24,363 nt of DNA from the IMG/VR virus record IMGVR_UViG_3300025598_000173, positions 1-24,363 of that record. One strand, 5' to 3'. Position numbers and translations under genes: made by a program. Under the pieces are notes generated by a model. It saw nothing but the letters and a program-made list of their open reading frames with translations, was not told the DNA's origin and did not search any database. Shown here one piece after another: positions 7,216-14,679 of the stretch. Origin of the DNA: a virus. Each line of letters begins with the position of its first letter. The first letter of the stretch is position 1.

Positions 7216-8606
7216 TATACAATCCCCAATGCTGATTTCAAAGATTCAGTATTCCAAACATTTCTTCTCTTACCTTGTTCACCATCTAAAATAGGAGAAC
7301 CACCAACTAAAGATGTGTCGGGTTGCGTAGTACCTAATGCTTGCCCTAACAATGCTGCCGATGATGAACCGGGTGTTTTAGATGTGCTTGTGCTTTTAGA
7401 TGGTACTACACTTGGTGATAGAAGTGAAACAGTATTATTGCTTGACGATACATTATCTTTGCTTGCCGTAACTGTTGTATTTGCCGCATTGTCTTTTGTT
7501 GCATCAATAGTAATCTCTCCAACATCTTTAATTGCTGGGGCAGTCACATCAATAGTACCTACGTCTTTTATTTTGGGCGCAGTCACATCAATAGTACCCA
7601 CGTCCGTCATTGGAATAGTTGTTGGATTAATCAAATTTAATATAGGTTTATTTTTATCTGCTGTAACAGTAATTTCACCTACGTCTGTTGCATTAGGTGG
7701 AACATTTACATTTGATGGCGGTGTTATTGGAGCAACATTTACGGGTGGAACAATTGGCTGGGGTGTTGGAACAGTAGGGCTAATTAAATTAAGTATTGGT
7801 TGGTCTTTATTTGCTGTAACCGTTATTTCTCCAACGTCTTTTGTATTTGTTGGAATGGTTGTATCAACAGGAGGTGTTGTAGGAGTTTCAGGAGCTGTAG
7901 GAACAGTAGGTGTATCAATTGGAGCTACAGGTGCTGTAGGTGTTTCAGGAACCGTAGGAACAGTAGGTGTTGTAGGGGTTGTCGGTGTATCAGGGGTTGT
8001 AGGTGCAGTTGGGGTTGTATCAGTAGGGGTTGTAGGTGTTGTAGTTGCATTTTTTGCTAAACTTCCACCTAATTGTGAAGCAGCACCAGTAAGAATAGAT
8101 GCCGGAACATCTCCGCCCGACAACGCAGCAGCAGTGCCGCTTCCGGCAGCGCCACCAATAACATTACCAACCGTACCACCAATATTTGTTCCTAACGCAG
8201 AACCTAATGCTCCACCTGCTGCACCAGCACCAATATTACCGCCTGACAATGCAGGAGCAACAGCACCTTTAGCCGCTCCTCCAACAACAGAAGCACCAGT
8301 TTGTCCAATATCGGGAACAGCAGCATTTGCAGCAGTACTAATTTCAGAACCAACTGCACCTGAAACGGCTCCCACTCCAGCAGCTTTTAATATATCCGAT
8401 GGACTACCTCCAGCAACTGCATCACTTATTGCATTACTACCGGCACCAATTGCAGCAGAACCTACTGCAGCAGTAGTCGCAGCAGTTGCATCTGCAACAC
8501 CGGCAGCATCTAATATGGCGGAACCAATTTCAGGAATAAGCTCCGGAGCAACTATTGCTACCGCAACAGCAACCACGGTTTCAATAGCTTTAGCTGCTTG
8601 TCCCAT
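7215..8606 (-). CDS. Modular low-complexity virion protein (glycine-zipper, PT linker, DVGEI repeats)
   Basis: This 463-residue protein has three zones. Residues 1-185 are Gly/Ala/Val-rich, with many small-xxx-small spacings (GGAAKGAV, GGALGSALG, GGTVGNVIGG) typical of glycine-zipper membrane-inserting or tightly packed helices. Residues 188-255 are an almost pure Pro-Thr linker. Residues 257-370 contain five copies of a DVG(E/T)I(T/D)VTA motif. The C-terminal 90 residues are Ser/Thr-rich and end KRRNVWNTESLKSALGIV. No catalytic motif is visible. Its position before three probable ejection proteins suggests a minor virion protein that may act on the host envelope; this is inference. It is joined to both neighbours by TAATG overlaps. 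The repeat composition leaves a long open antisense frame that I do not consider a gene. Confidence 0.65.
   Translation of the reverse strand: MGQAAKAIETVVAVAVAIVAPELIPEIGSAILDAAGVADATAATTAAVGSAAIGAGSNAISDAVAGGSPSDILKAAGVGAVSGAVGSEISTAANAAVPDIGQTGASVVGGAAKGAVAPALSGGNIGAGAAGGALGSALGTNIGGTVGNVIGGAAGSGTAAALSGGDVPASILTGAASQLGGSLAKNATTTPTTPTDTTPTAPTTPDTPTTPTTPTVPTVPETPTAPVAPIDTPTVPTAPETPTTPPVDTTIPTNTKDVGEITVTANKDQPILNLISPTVPTPQPIVPPVNVAPITPPSNVNVPPNATDVGEITVTADKNKPILNLINPTTIPMTDVGTIDVTAPKIKDVGTIDVTAPAIKDVGEITIDATKDNAANTTVTASKDNVSSSNNTVSLLSPSVVPSKSTSTSKTPGSSSAALLGQALGTTQPDTSLVGGSPILDGEQGKRRNVWNTESLKSALGIV
7494..7838 (-). repeat. Five DVG(E/T)I(T/D)VTA-type protein repeats
   Basis: Within the 463-residue protein the motif DVGEITVTANK recurs with variation at residues 257, 308, 335, 348 and 361. 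The first two copies are followed by related PILNLI(S/N)PT segments, so a unit of about 51 residues is duplicated. The last three copies are spaced only 13 residues apart. The short beta-prone repeats suggest stacked strands or a binding array. Confidence 0.75.
7842..8045 (-). repeat. Pro-Thr-rich low-complexity linker
   Basis: Codons 188-255 of the 463-residue gene encode an almost uninterrupted series of TP, PTTP, PTVP and PTAPE steps, giving visibly repetitive DNA. Such segments act as stiff extended spacers. Length variation between relatives by slippage is expected. Confidence 0.8.
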
Positions 8607-8929
8607 TAGAGTTTCCCTTCATTTTGGAGTTCTTTAACTAATTTTCCTGCTGTCATTGCCATAGCAATAATTTTAAAATCCACCTTGTTTGTTACTGGGG
8701 TATCTGGAGCTAAAAGACCTTCACGAATAGCTGCCTGTAATGCGATTGGATACATTTTGGGATTTTTTAATGCTTGTCTTGCATATTGCTCACCACGTAA
8801 AATATCTTCTGGCTTTACACCAACTTGTTGAATAATTCTTAAAAGTCTTTGTTTTACTTGTTCTTTTTCTGCTTGACCTAATTCCGGCTGCGCTTGAATT
8901 TCTGAATTTTTTTGGGGGACGGGAGTCAT
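8606..8929 (-). CDS. Small helical phage protein, 107 residues
   Basis: The N-terminal 20 residues are polar and Gln/Pro-rich. The rest is predicted helical: a Lys/Gln/Arg-rich helix (20-35), then GVKPEDILRGEQYARQALKN (37-56) and a C-terminal hydrophobic helix around KIIAMAMTAGKLVKEL. There is no membrane segment or catalytic motif. The ATG at 8927-8929 has AGGAC seven bases upstream, and the stop overlaps the next start as TAATG. I do not recognise a family. As a small partner translated just before the modular virion protein, it could be a chaperone or minor structural part. Confidence 0.7.
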   Translation of the reverse strand: MTPVPQKNSEIQAQPELGQAEKEQVKQRLLRIIQQVGVKPEDILRGEQYARQALKNPKMYPIALQAAIREGLLAPDTPVTNKVDFKIIAMAMTAGKLVKELQNEGKL

Positions 8930-8931
8930 TT

Positions 8932-9270
8932 TTAAAGTCCTAAAGTTGCGGCAATCTGCACATGAATATCATAATGTGTACCTAACCAATCGTAAAAATC
9001 ACTCTCATCTTGAAAGTTTACGTCCAACATATTAAACGGATTACTCAAATTTAACAGTCCTGCAAGTGCTTGATGCTCGACTTGATGAGCCAATAACCAG
9101 TCATCTAGGTTGTCTACATTGGCATCTGTAATAGGGAATTTAGAGTATGTTTGACCTTTATCAGTCAATGTTTCCCAAAATAACAGGTGTTGTGTGCCAT
9201 TTTCAAACAAAAACTCTCCTAGTGACTCTTTATCACCGAATTTAACAATAGAAAGACTGTCCATATTCAA
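8932..9270 (-). CDS. Small acidic protein with internal paired motif
   Basis: This 112-residue protein reads from a TTG at 9268-9270 with an AGGG site seven bases upstream. An ATG two codons in (9262-9264) is a possible start at poorer spacing, so the first two residues are uncertain. The chain is acidic and rich in Asp, Leu and aromatics. It has two similar halves: DDWLLAHQVEHQALAGLLNL (55-74) and YDWLGTHYDIHVQIAATLGL (93-112). Both match (D/Y)DWL..H...H..(I/L)A..L.L, an internal repeat of paired His-bearing helices. I recall this protein type beside tail genes in aquatic phages, with no known role. The paired His residues could bind a metal, but this is untested. Confidence 0.7.
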   Translation of the reverse strand: MNMDSLSIVKFGDKESLGEFLFENGTQHLLFWETLTDKGQTYSKFPITDANVDNLDDWLLAHQVEHQALAGLLNLSNPFNMLDVNFQDESDFYDWLGTHYDIHVQIAATLGL

Positions 9271-9288
9271 AGATTTACCCTACCCTTC

Positions 9289-9510
9289 TCATTTATCAAC
9301 CTTTTGGTCTAATTTGTCAAAGATTTTACTAAGCATTTGTTTAATTTCAGCAATGTCTGACCGGTAATCATCTTTTGAAATATAACTACGAGAAAAGTTC
9401 TTCATATCTTCTTCCATGCGATTTATATCTTTTGTTGTCTTATTAACAACAAATGCAGCTAGAAATCCAGCTATAACAATTACAAAATCAAATATTTGTT
9501 GGTTTTCCAT
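9289..9510 (-). CDS. Small N-anchored membrane protein with coiled coil
   Basis: This 73-residue protein has one hydrophobic helix near the N-terminus (about 7-23, FDFVIVIAGFLAAFVV). A fully charged helical tail follows, with heptad-like spacing (IAEIKQMLSKIFDKLDQKV, 53-71). This bitopic layout fits a small inner-membrane protein with a cytoplasmic coiled coil. Single-helix holins or holin-associated proteins share this plan, but no lysis partner is visible. The ATG at 9508-9510 has only a weak ribosome site and lies two bases after the tail-fibre stop. Expression probably depends on read-through translation from the fibre gene. Confidence 0.75.
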   Translation of the reverse strand: MENQQIFDFVIVIAGFLAAFVVNKTTKDINRMEEDMKNFSRSYISKDDYRSDIAEIKQMLSKIFDKLDQKVDK

Positions 9511-9512
9511 GA

Positions 9513-10616
9513 TTACACCGCATAGTAAGGGACTTTAACTACTGTTCCGTTTAAGTCTACCTGAATATACCCTGCTGGCACAAGAGGTAAACTAGACGTG
9601 GCAAACGTAGCACTTGAAGAAGTTGTTGATACTAAATTGACTGCCTGTACGTTAATTGAACCACCCGTAATGGTGACATTGTTACTGTTCTGCGTAGACA
9701 TCGTACCTAAACCAGATACCTGCGTATTAGCAATTGAAATTGTTGTATTAGCAGCAGCTGTCAGTTGTCCTTGAGCATTAACTGTAAATGTGGCTACTGT
9801 GGAAGCGTTACCGTAACTACCTGCAGTTACCGCAGTATTTGATATTGCAATAGTAACCGGTGAAGCACCGGTATAACTCGTTCCTGATAAACCAGTACCT
9901 ATTGTTAACGCATTAGGATTAGCAGCAGTAATTGTTCCTGAAGAACCTAAAGCAACTGCAACACCGTTATAAGTGACAGAATTATTTACTAAACCTGAGT
10001 TACCAATTAAGATTGCTACGTTAGACGCAGCAGTTAACTGACCCTGTGCATTTACAGTAAATTGAGATACTGAAGAAGCACTACCATAAGTGCCGGAAAC
10101 AACTGAAGTATTAGTAATGCTAATAGTACCGCTGGATGTAATAGGTCCACCAGATAATCCTGTTCCTGTTGCAACACTTGTTACTGTACCATTGTACGGG
10201 TTGTTAATGGTGACATTTCCAGTTAAAGCACCGCCACCAGTTAAATTGGTACCAGCTAAAATGTAAACGGTATTCGGTACCGCACCGGTTACGTTTGCCA
10301 CCGGTATAGTAGTAGAAGAAGTAACTGCACTATTACCGTTTGCATACATATACCCAGTAAGACCAGTAACGGTAATATTAGTGAATGTTTCTGTAGAACC
10401 ACCAAGAATCCTCTCCCATACTGTTCCATTAAAAATAGCCCAATCACCTACACCCCATGCAGTAATACCATCAAGGTTTGTAGTGCCAGCTGTAGAAACA
10501 ATATAGTATGTATTTTTAACTCCTACACCAGATACCAGCGTAGGAGTATTTGTTGAAGCGTTCCAAGTCCCTGCATAAAACAGTTGATTAATGAGGGAGC
10601 TTGCAGTCTTAAGCAT
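9513..10616 (-). CDS. Tail fibre / receptor-binding-type protein
   Basis: This 367-residue protein begins with a helical tip (1-15). It then has a compact domain with the pattern YYIVSTAGTTNLDGITAWGVGDWAIFNGTVW (37-67), which I know as a recurring module near the N-terminus of phage tail fibres. From residue 75 on, it is a Gly/Thr/Ser/Asn-rich beta repeat region with two copies of a FTVNAQGQLTAA unit. The C-terminal 25 residues end PLVPAGYIQVDLNGTVVKVP, a small globular tip. It abuts the preceding gene (TAA directly followed by ATG). A trimeric fibre role is inferred from repeat style and context. No S74 chaperone domain is present, unlike the other fibre. Confidence 0.8.
   Translation of the reverse strand: MLKTASSLINQLFYAGTWNASTNTPTLVSGVGVKNTYYIVSTAGTTNLDGITAWGVGDWAIFNGTVWERILGGSTETFTNITVTGLTGYMYANGNSAVTSSTTIPVANVTGAVPNTVYILAGTNLTGGGALTGNVTINNPYNGTVTSVATGTGLSGGPITSSGTISITNTSVVSGTYGSASSVSQFTVNAQGQLTAASNVAILIGNSGLVNNSVTYNGVAVALGSSGTITAANPNALTIGTGLSGTSYTGASPVTIAISNTAVTAGSYGNASTVATFTVNAQGQLTAAANTTISIANTQVSGLGTMSTQNSNNVTITGGSINVQAVNLVSTTSSSATFATSSLPLVPAGYIQVDLNGTVVKVPYYAV
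9738..10166 (-). repeat. Duplicated fibre repeat unit (FTVNAQGQLTAA)
   Basis: Residues 151-202 and 239-293 of the fibre both start GTGLSG and share SGTISITNT / VTIAISNT, (S/T)GTYGSAS / AGSYGNAS and FTVNAQGQLTAA. The period is about 89 residues. This is a recognisable beta repeat of phage fibre shafts and probably arose by internal duplication. Confidence 0.8.
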
Positions 10617-10949
10617 TTAGGAGCCGTCACCCGGAGTCAGGTATAACACACACGATGTTGAGGCATTTGCTGTAAAGTATGCGTTTGGTTGAAAAGTAAT
10701 AATCTCATCCGTACCCGGCAACAATGGTAAACAATTACCTAAAGACGTATTCGGAGTATTTGCTCCAGCTGTTGCGGTAGAAGCATTACCACCATAACCC
10801 AAAAAGGCAACAACCGTACCAGCATTAAGAATACGGTATTGATTGCTACCACCACTATACGAAGTAACTTGTACAGGTGTTGGAGCAGGATTAGCAGCCG
10901 TAATGATGACAGTGTTACCAGTTGGGGTAAATGGTGCGTTTACGCTCAT
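10617..10949 (-). CDS. Small beta-rich virion accessory protein, 110 residues
   Basis: The product begins MSVNAPFTPTGNTVIITAAN and is rich in Thr, Ala, Asn and Gly. Alternating hydrophobic residues predict a compact beta-sandwich or small decoration-like fold. It has no membrane segment or catalytic motif. It lies between a 67-residue gene, overlapping it as ATGA, and the second fibre gene, which it abuts. It therefore probably belongs to the fibre or tail-tip assembly. The family is not recognised. Confidence 0.7.
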   Translation of the reverse strand: MSVNAPFTPTGNTVIITAANPAPTPVQVTSYSGGSNQYRILNAGTVVAFLGYGGNASTATAGANTPNTSLGNCLPLLPGTDEIITFQPNAYFTANASTSCVLYLTPGDGS

Positions 10950-11149
10950 TGTGGTTGTTCCTGTGTTTGTTCAGGTGCAGGAGTATCAGCCTGTACTTGT
11001 GCTTGTTGTTGAGCTTGAATGGCTTGTACTTGTGGTTCTGCTTGACCTTTTAATTTGTCAATGAGACCAGCAACATCACGATAAGCCATTTGTGATAATG
11101 CGTGTAATAAGACGTTTACTTCTTCAATTGTATGATTTAAGTTAATCAT
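10946..11149 (-). CDS. Small Gln-rich phage protein, 67 residues
   Basis: The N-terminal half (MINLNHTIEEVNVLLHALSQ...) is an amphipathic helical hairpin with the pattern EEVN.LL.ALSQMAYR.V..LIDKL (about 9-34). The C-terminal half is a low-complexity Gln/Ala/Pro/Thr tail. I recall this EEVN-ILxxL-xxx-PYxEVxxLIxKL plan as a common small protein near fibre genes in aquatic phages, with no known function. The stop overlaps the next gene as ATGA. Confidence 0.75.
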   Translation of the reverse strand: MINLNHTIEEVNVLLHALSQMAYRDVAGLIDKLKGQAEPQVQAIQAQQQAQVQADTPAPEQTQEQPQ

Positions 11150-11182
11150 GGTTTTCCCCTAAAGTTGTACTACGTTAAAAAA

Positions 11183-11533
11183 TTAATTAGACCAAGGTAA
11201 TGGTGGTTGTGTTACTAGTGGATTAATCTGCAATGTTAAATTGTTGTTGATTGCGGTTTCAGTAGCTTCTTGATTAACACCGTTTTCCCAGCACCATCCA
11301 ACGACTTGTGATTGTGTTAATTGTGCGTAAGGTGTAAAAGAACCCCCCTCAGCAGGTTGAGGAAATGTACAAGTGCCGTATATGCTATTTGTAAATGTAA
11401 CAGGTGGAGTTGCTGTATTTTCTTCTGTACCTGTACATCTCCACCCTGCAGTCAATACGACTTCTGAGTGTCCATTAATGGTTTGTGTGGATGCGTCCAT
11501 CCAGTCAATAGTCCAGTTAATTGTTGCTGACAT
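11183..11533 (-). CDS. Small fibre-associated protein of the INWTI...PYxxLTxxQVxGW type
   Basis: This 116-residue protein begins SATINWTIDWMD, has a central YGTCTF strand and a C-terminal helical part with PYAQLTQSQVVGWCWE (about 68-83), and ends PPLPWSN. The combination of INWTI, FxPY, LTxxQVxxW and a terminal PW is a pattern I recall from a small uncharacterised phage family found beside tail fibres. It could be a fibre cap or an assembly helper. Three Cys residues (33, 54, 80) are present, but there is no obvious metal site. It directly abuts the S74 fibre gene (TAA followed by ATG), which supports co-function with that fibre. Confidence 0.75.
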   Translation of the reverse strand: MSATINWTIDWMDASTQTINGHSEVVLTAGWRCTGTEENTATPPVTFTNSIYGTCTFPQPAEGGSFTPYAQLTQSQVVGWCWENGVNQEATETAINNNLTLQINPLVTQPPLPWSN

Positions 11534-12691
11534 TTAGATACCTACTTTCTGTTTAAGTTGATTTACTTCTGCTTTTAAATCCTGAATTTCTTTAATCATC
11601 ATAGGTACTAATTTACTGTAATCAACAGCCATCATTTCATCAGGATTTGTTGGTTGATGTACAGCGTATGGTGCTACTTCTAAAAGTTCTTGTGCGACCA
11701 TACCGTATGTTTGATGCGAGCCATCTGCCCTCCAATCAAAAGAACGCACCTTAATTTGGTCTATGTTTCCTGATGGTGCATCAACAATATTGGTTTTCAA
11801 TCGCTGGTCTGATGTGACGTTATAAAGAACCGCAGTAGTACCTGATTGAGTAATAGAACCAATAACGCCAGCATTATAAACAAATTCTGTATATGAACTT
11901 CCATTTACAGTTCCACTTATATGTTGAAAATATCCACGACCTGCTGACGGAGCGAACATAACATTATTGGTATTTGAATAGGCTAGACTTGTAGTACCAA
12001 CCAACAAATTACCACTAGAGTCAATACGCATCCGTTCTGTGCTTGCTGTATAAAACTGAAAAGATGCAGAACCTGTTGTACCTAAACCTATTGGAGTTGT
12101 AGATGCGGTGTACATTTCGGCTTGACCAACAACGAAAGCCGTTCCTATTCCAAAAGTTAATCCAGTTGCACCGCCAAGTTTTGCTTGACCATTTACATCC
12201 AATTTAAAAGCAGGACTAGTAGTACCAATACCTAAATTTGTTCCATCAAAATAAAGGTTAGAGCTAGAACTAAATGCACTTGTTCCGTTGCCATAAGGAA
12301 TATATCCTGATGTTAATGTTGTTAATCCTGTGCCGCCGTTACCAACAGCAAGTGTACCTGTGACGTTTGCTAAATTCTGTGTTGCTGTACTAGTACCACC
12401 AGTAATAGTAGGACTTGTTAAAGTAAGTCCAGCAATTGAAGTTGTTGTACCACCAAGACTAACACTTGTAGTACCAATAGTTATTGAGCTATTGCTCAAA
12501 TAACTGTTAGGAAAAGTAACTGCTACACTAGATATAGTTGTGTTAGTTAATGTTAAGTTACCAATACTTGTAGTTGTATTTCCTAAATAAACTGCTGTAT
12601 TACCAAGTGTAATTGCAGTAGCAAAATTTGAGTCTAGCTGACTCAACGGTATAGATGATGTTGCCGTAGCAAATATATATGGGACTGTCAT
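11534..12691 (-). CDS. Tail fibre with C-terminal S74 self-cleaving chaperone
   Basis: This 385-residue protein has a short N-terminal attachment part and a beta shaft of Thr/Gly/Ser-rich repeats (30-145). Then come NLGIGTTSPAFKLDVNGQAK (152-171) and STERMRIDSSGNLLVGTTS (217-235), both standard segments before S74 domains. The C-terminal domain (about 291-385) starts TSDQRLKTNI and carries YGMVAQELLEVAP and VDYSKLVPMMIKEIQDLKAE. S74 (endosialidase-type) chaperones trimerise the fibre and release themselves by cutting before the SD. Ser294 and Lys299 fit the Ser-Lys pair with the usual spacing of five. The mature fibre would be about 293 residues. The adjoining 116-residue gene may assist it. 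Confidence 0.9.
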   Translation of the reverse strand: MTVPYIFATATSSIPLSQLDSNFATAITLGNTAVYLGNTTTSIGNLTLTNTTISSVAVTFPNSYLSNSSITIGTTSVSLGGTTTSIAGLTLTSPTITGGTSTATQNLANVTGTLAVGNGGTGLTTLTSGYIPYGNGTSAFSSSSNLYFDGTNLGIGTTSPAFKLDVNGQAKLGGATGLTFGIGTAFVVGQAEMYTASTTPIGLGTTGSASFQFYTASTERMRIDSSGNLLVGTTSLAYSNTNNVMFAPSAGRGYFQHISGTVNGSSYTEFVYNAGVIGSITQSGTTAVLYNVTSDQRLKTNIVDAPSGNIDQIKVRSFDWRADGSHQTYGMVAQELLEVAPYAVHQPTNPDEMMAVDYSKLVPMMIKEIQDLKAEVNQLKQKVGI

Positions 12692-12692
12692 G

Positions 12693-14678
12693 TTAGAACC
12701 TCGCTCTTAATTCATGTTCAAATTCAAAGGTATTCACAACAAATGCAGCAGAGTTAGATGTCAGTGTTAACCCTAAGTATTTACCCCATTGCTGTGCATC
12801 TGATTTGTATAAATAATAACCGCTAGTAAATAACCAATATATTACCTGACTACTGTTATTTATCCAATTTAAATCTGTTCCTACATTGTTATACCAAAGC
12901 ACATTATTCTGTAATGTGTACGGTGGACTAGAGCCTTGTTGACTATCTACCGTTACATTAAATATTGTACTATTTGCTGTAGTAACTTCAACCCCAAATT
13001 TAAGTGCTTGTTTGTCACGAATAGGGTCATTCATCGGCATCAATGCAGTTTGAATAATACTTGAAACGCTGCTGGTTTTATCAGCGTATAACTGATAAAG
13101 TGCGCTGTTTTCTGTACCGTATAAATTAACTTTTCCACCTACCGGTGCAGAAGTAATATACTGTAAATTGTTACCTTGGCTTGTAAAGAACCATTTTTTC
13201 TCAAAAAATACTGCTTGAATGTAACGGTATGAATTAGTAAACACTGCATCAAAATATCTGAAATTAAATGCAGCACACAGAATATTGTTTACTAATACCT
13301 GACCGGCATATACAGGGTATGTAAAGTCAATGTTTGGAAAAATACCGTCTAACGGGTCTGATATTTTACTTGTTGTAGAACCTACCAAAGCGTAGACCCC
13401 GTAATCATTCATAAATAATACGGACCTAAAATACGGAAATATGGCATCTGCACGTTTAGAACCGACAGAAGCGGATACGTTAGTATTTGTAAATAATGTC
13501 GTGCCGTTTGTCTGAACCCTTACGTCAGAAAATACGTTAATTGAATCATCACCAAATAAATACAAAAAGTTGTTTGCCGCTAATAATTTGAACAAATTAC
13601 CGTGTAATGTGGAATCAGTTAATATAATATTTCCTGCAGACACACTGGTAAAGTCGTTGTAGGTTCCAGCAGCAGAATAATACACTTGCCTTCCTGCTGC
13701 AATCCAAACACGACCACTAAAAGAAGCAACATCCACGTTAGGAGTGTTGTTAATGGTAGCTGCAATAGTGGCATTTGCTCCACTACCCCCACTAAGAGAT
13801 ACCACTAAATTTGCAGAATTGGTGTAACCACTACCCGGATTAGTCATCACAATGGTAGAAATTGCGTTACCATGTACGACTGCCGTAGCACTAGCACCCG
13901 TTCCACCACCACCGGAGATGTTTACAGTTGGTGTACCAGTATAACTATCACCCGGATTGGTGACTGCAATTGACACAGTGCCGGTAGCAAAGGTCACAAT
14001 ACTCGCTACAGCACTCGCATTAGTACCGCCACCACCTGCAAAAGTAATCGTTGGTGCTTGGGTATATCCTGAACCAGCTTCTGTCAATGTGACCGATGTG
14101 ACGGCATTATTAGATATGGTTGCTACCGCAGTAGCTTGTATACCGTTAGCGTCATTAGGAGCAGAAATCACCACAGACGGTGCTGCAGTATATGCTGAAC
14201 CACCGCTAATTAAAGCTATTTGTCCAACACTGCCTACAAAAATAGTGTTGTTCCCATCCCATACATAGTATCCCTTATTAGGGTCTATGATGAGCATATC
14301 TTGGTTTTTCCACTGACTAACTGCAATTCCAGCATTAGAAAATTTACCTGCATTACCAATTGTGACTAATTGTTTGCTTTGTAAATTAAATCCTTGAGCC
14401 GAGCCATCGTCTTTAAATGCAACAATGTAATCATTTAAACCAATATTAACGGATGATAAATAGGTGACGTTAGCAGAAAAGACGACTGCATTACTTGAAT
14501 TATCTGTAACTGCCGAGCGTTGACCAGTAATTTTAAGATTGGAGTAACCAATAGGCATGGCATTTTCTAGCCATGAAAATTCTGTTTCTTGTATGGCTGT
14601 TCGGTTCGCTTTAGTATTAACAGTTGTAAACTGTTTAATGACCTGATACGATTTTTTTTGTTCAGGACTTTGTGCCAT
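12693..14678 (-). CDS. Tail nozzle-like beta-propeller protein with inserted repeats
   Basis: This 661-residue protein has an N-terminal segment with SYQVIKQFTTVNTKANRTAI and SWLENAMPIGYSNLKI (10-50). It continues as blade-like strands with recurring VWIAAGRQVYYSAAGTYNDF, NNFLYLFGDDSINVFS and YGVYAL patterns (320-440). These are typical of the propeller nozzle proteins that close the tail of short-tailed phages (P22 gp10- and T7 gp12-like in role). Residues 158-310 form an extra module of four GSGYT-type repeats inserted between propeller blades. The C-terminal region (about 500-661) returns to beta sequence. It lies one base after the adaptor gene (TAACATG), the usual order for adaptor-nozzle pairs. 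Role inferred from architecture and synteny. Confidence 0.75.
   Translation of the reverse strand: MAQSPEQKKSYQVIKQFTTVNTKANRTAIQETEFSWLENAMPIGYSNLKITGQRSAVTDNSSNAVVFSANVTYLSSVNIGLNDYIVAFKDDGSAQGFNLQSKQLVTIGNAGKFSNAGIAVSQWKNQDMLIIDPNKGYYVWDGNNTIFVGSVGQIALISGGSAYTAAPSVVISAPNDANGIQATAVATISNNAVTSVTLTEAGSGYTQAPTITFAGGGGTNASAVASIVTFATGTVSIAVTNPGDSYTGTPTVNISGGGGTGASATAVVHGNAISTIVMTNPGSGYTNSANLVVSLSGGSGANATIAATINNTPNVDVASFSGRVWIAAGRQVYYSAAGTYNDFTSVSAGNIILTDSTLHGNLFKLLAANNFLYLFGDDSINVFSDVRVQTNGTTLFTNTNVSASVGSKRADAIFPYFRSVLFMNDYGVYALVGSTTSKISDPLDGIFPNIDFTYPVYAGQVLVNNILCAAFNFRYFDAVFTNSYRYIQAVFFEKKWFFTSQGNNLQYITSAPVGGKVNLYGTENSALYQLYADKTSSVSSIIQTALMPMNDPIRDKQALKFGVEVTTANSTIFNVTVDSQQGSSPPYTLQNNVLWYNNVGTDLNWINNSSQVIYWLFTSGYYLYKSDAQQWGKYLGLTLTSNSAAFVVNTFEFEHELRARF
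13749..14207 (-). repeat. Four ~40-residue (G/D)SxYT...GGGGTGA repeats in the nozzle
   Basis: Residues 158-310 of the 661-residue protein contain GGSAYTAAPSVVIS, AGSGYTQAPTITFAGGGG, PGDSYTGTPTVNISGGGG and PGSGYTNSANLVVSLSGG, spaced about 40 residues apart. Each is followed by a (A/T)A.ATAVATI-like strand and a V(T)SVT(L/V)T strand. The four units look like an inserted beta-repeat domain. Confidence 0.85.
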
Positions 14679-14679
14679 G

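Noticed and set aside
7315-8637. Long open plus-strand frame of 440 codons
   Set aside because: It is exactly antisense to the Pro-Thr and Gly/Ala-rich 463-residue gene. The repetitive codons of that gene avoid stops on the other strand, giving a Val/Gly/Pro-only product with no ribosome site. It is the only long plus-strand frame in an otherwise minus-strand block.
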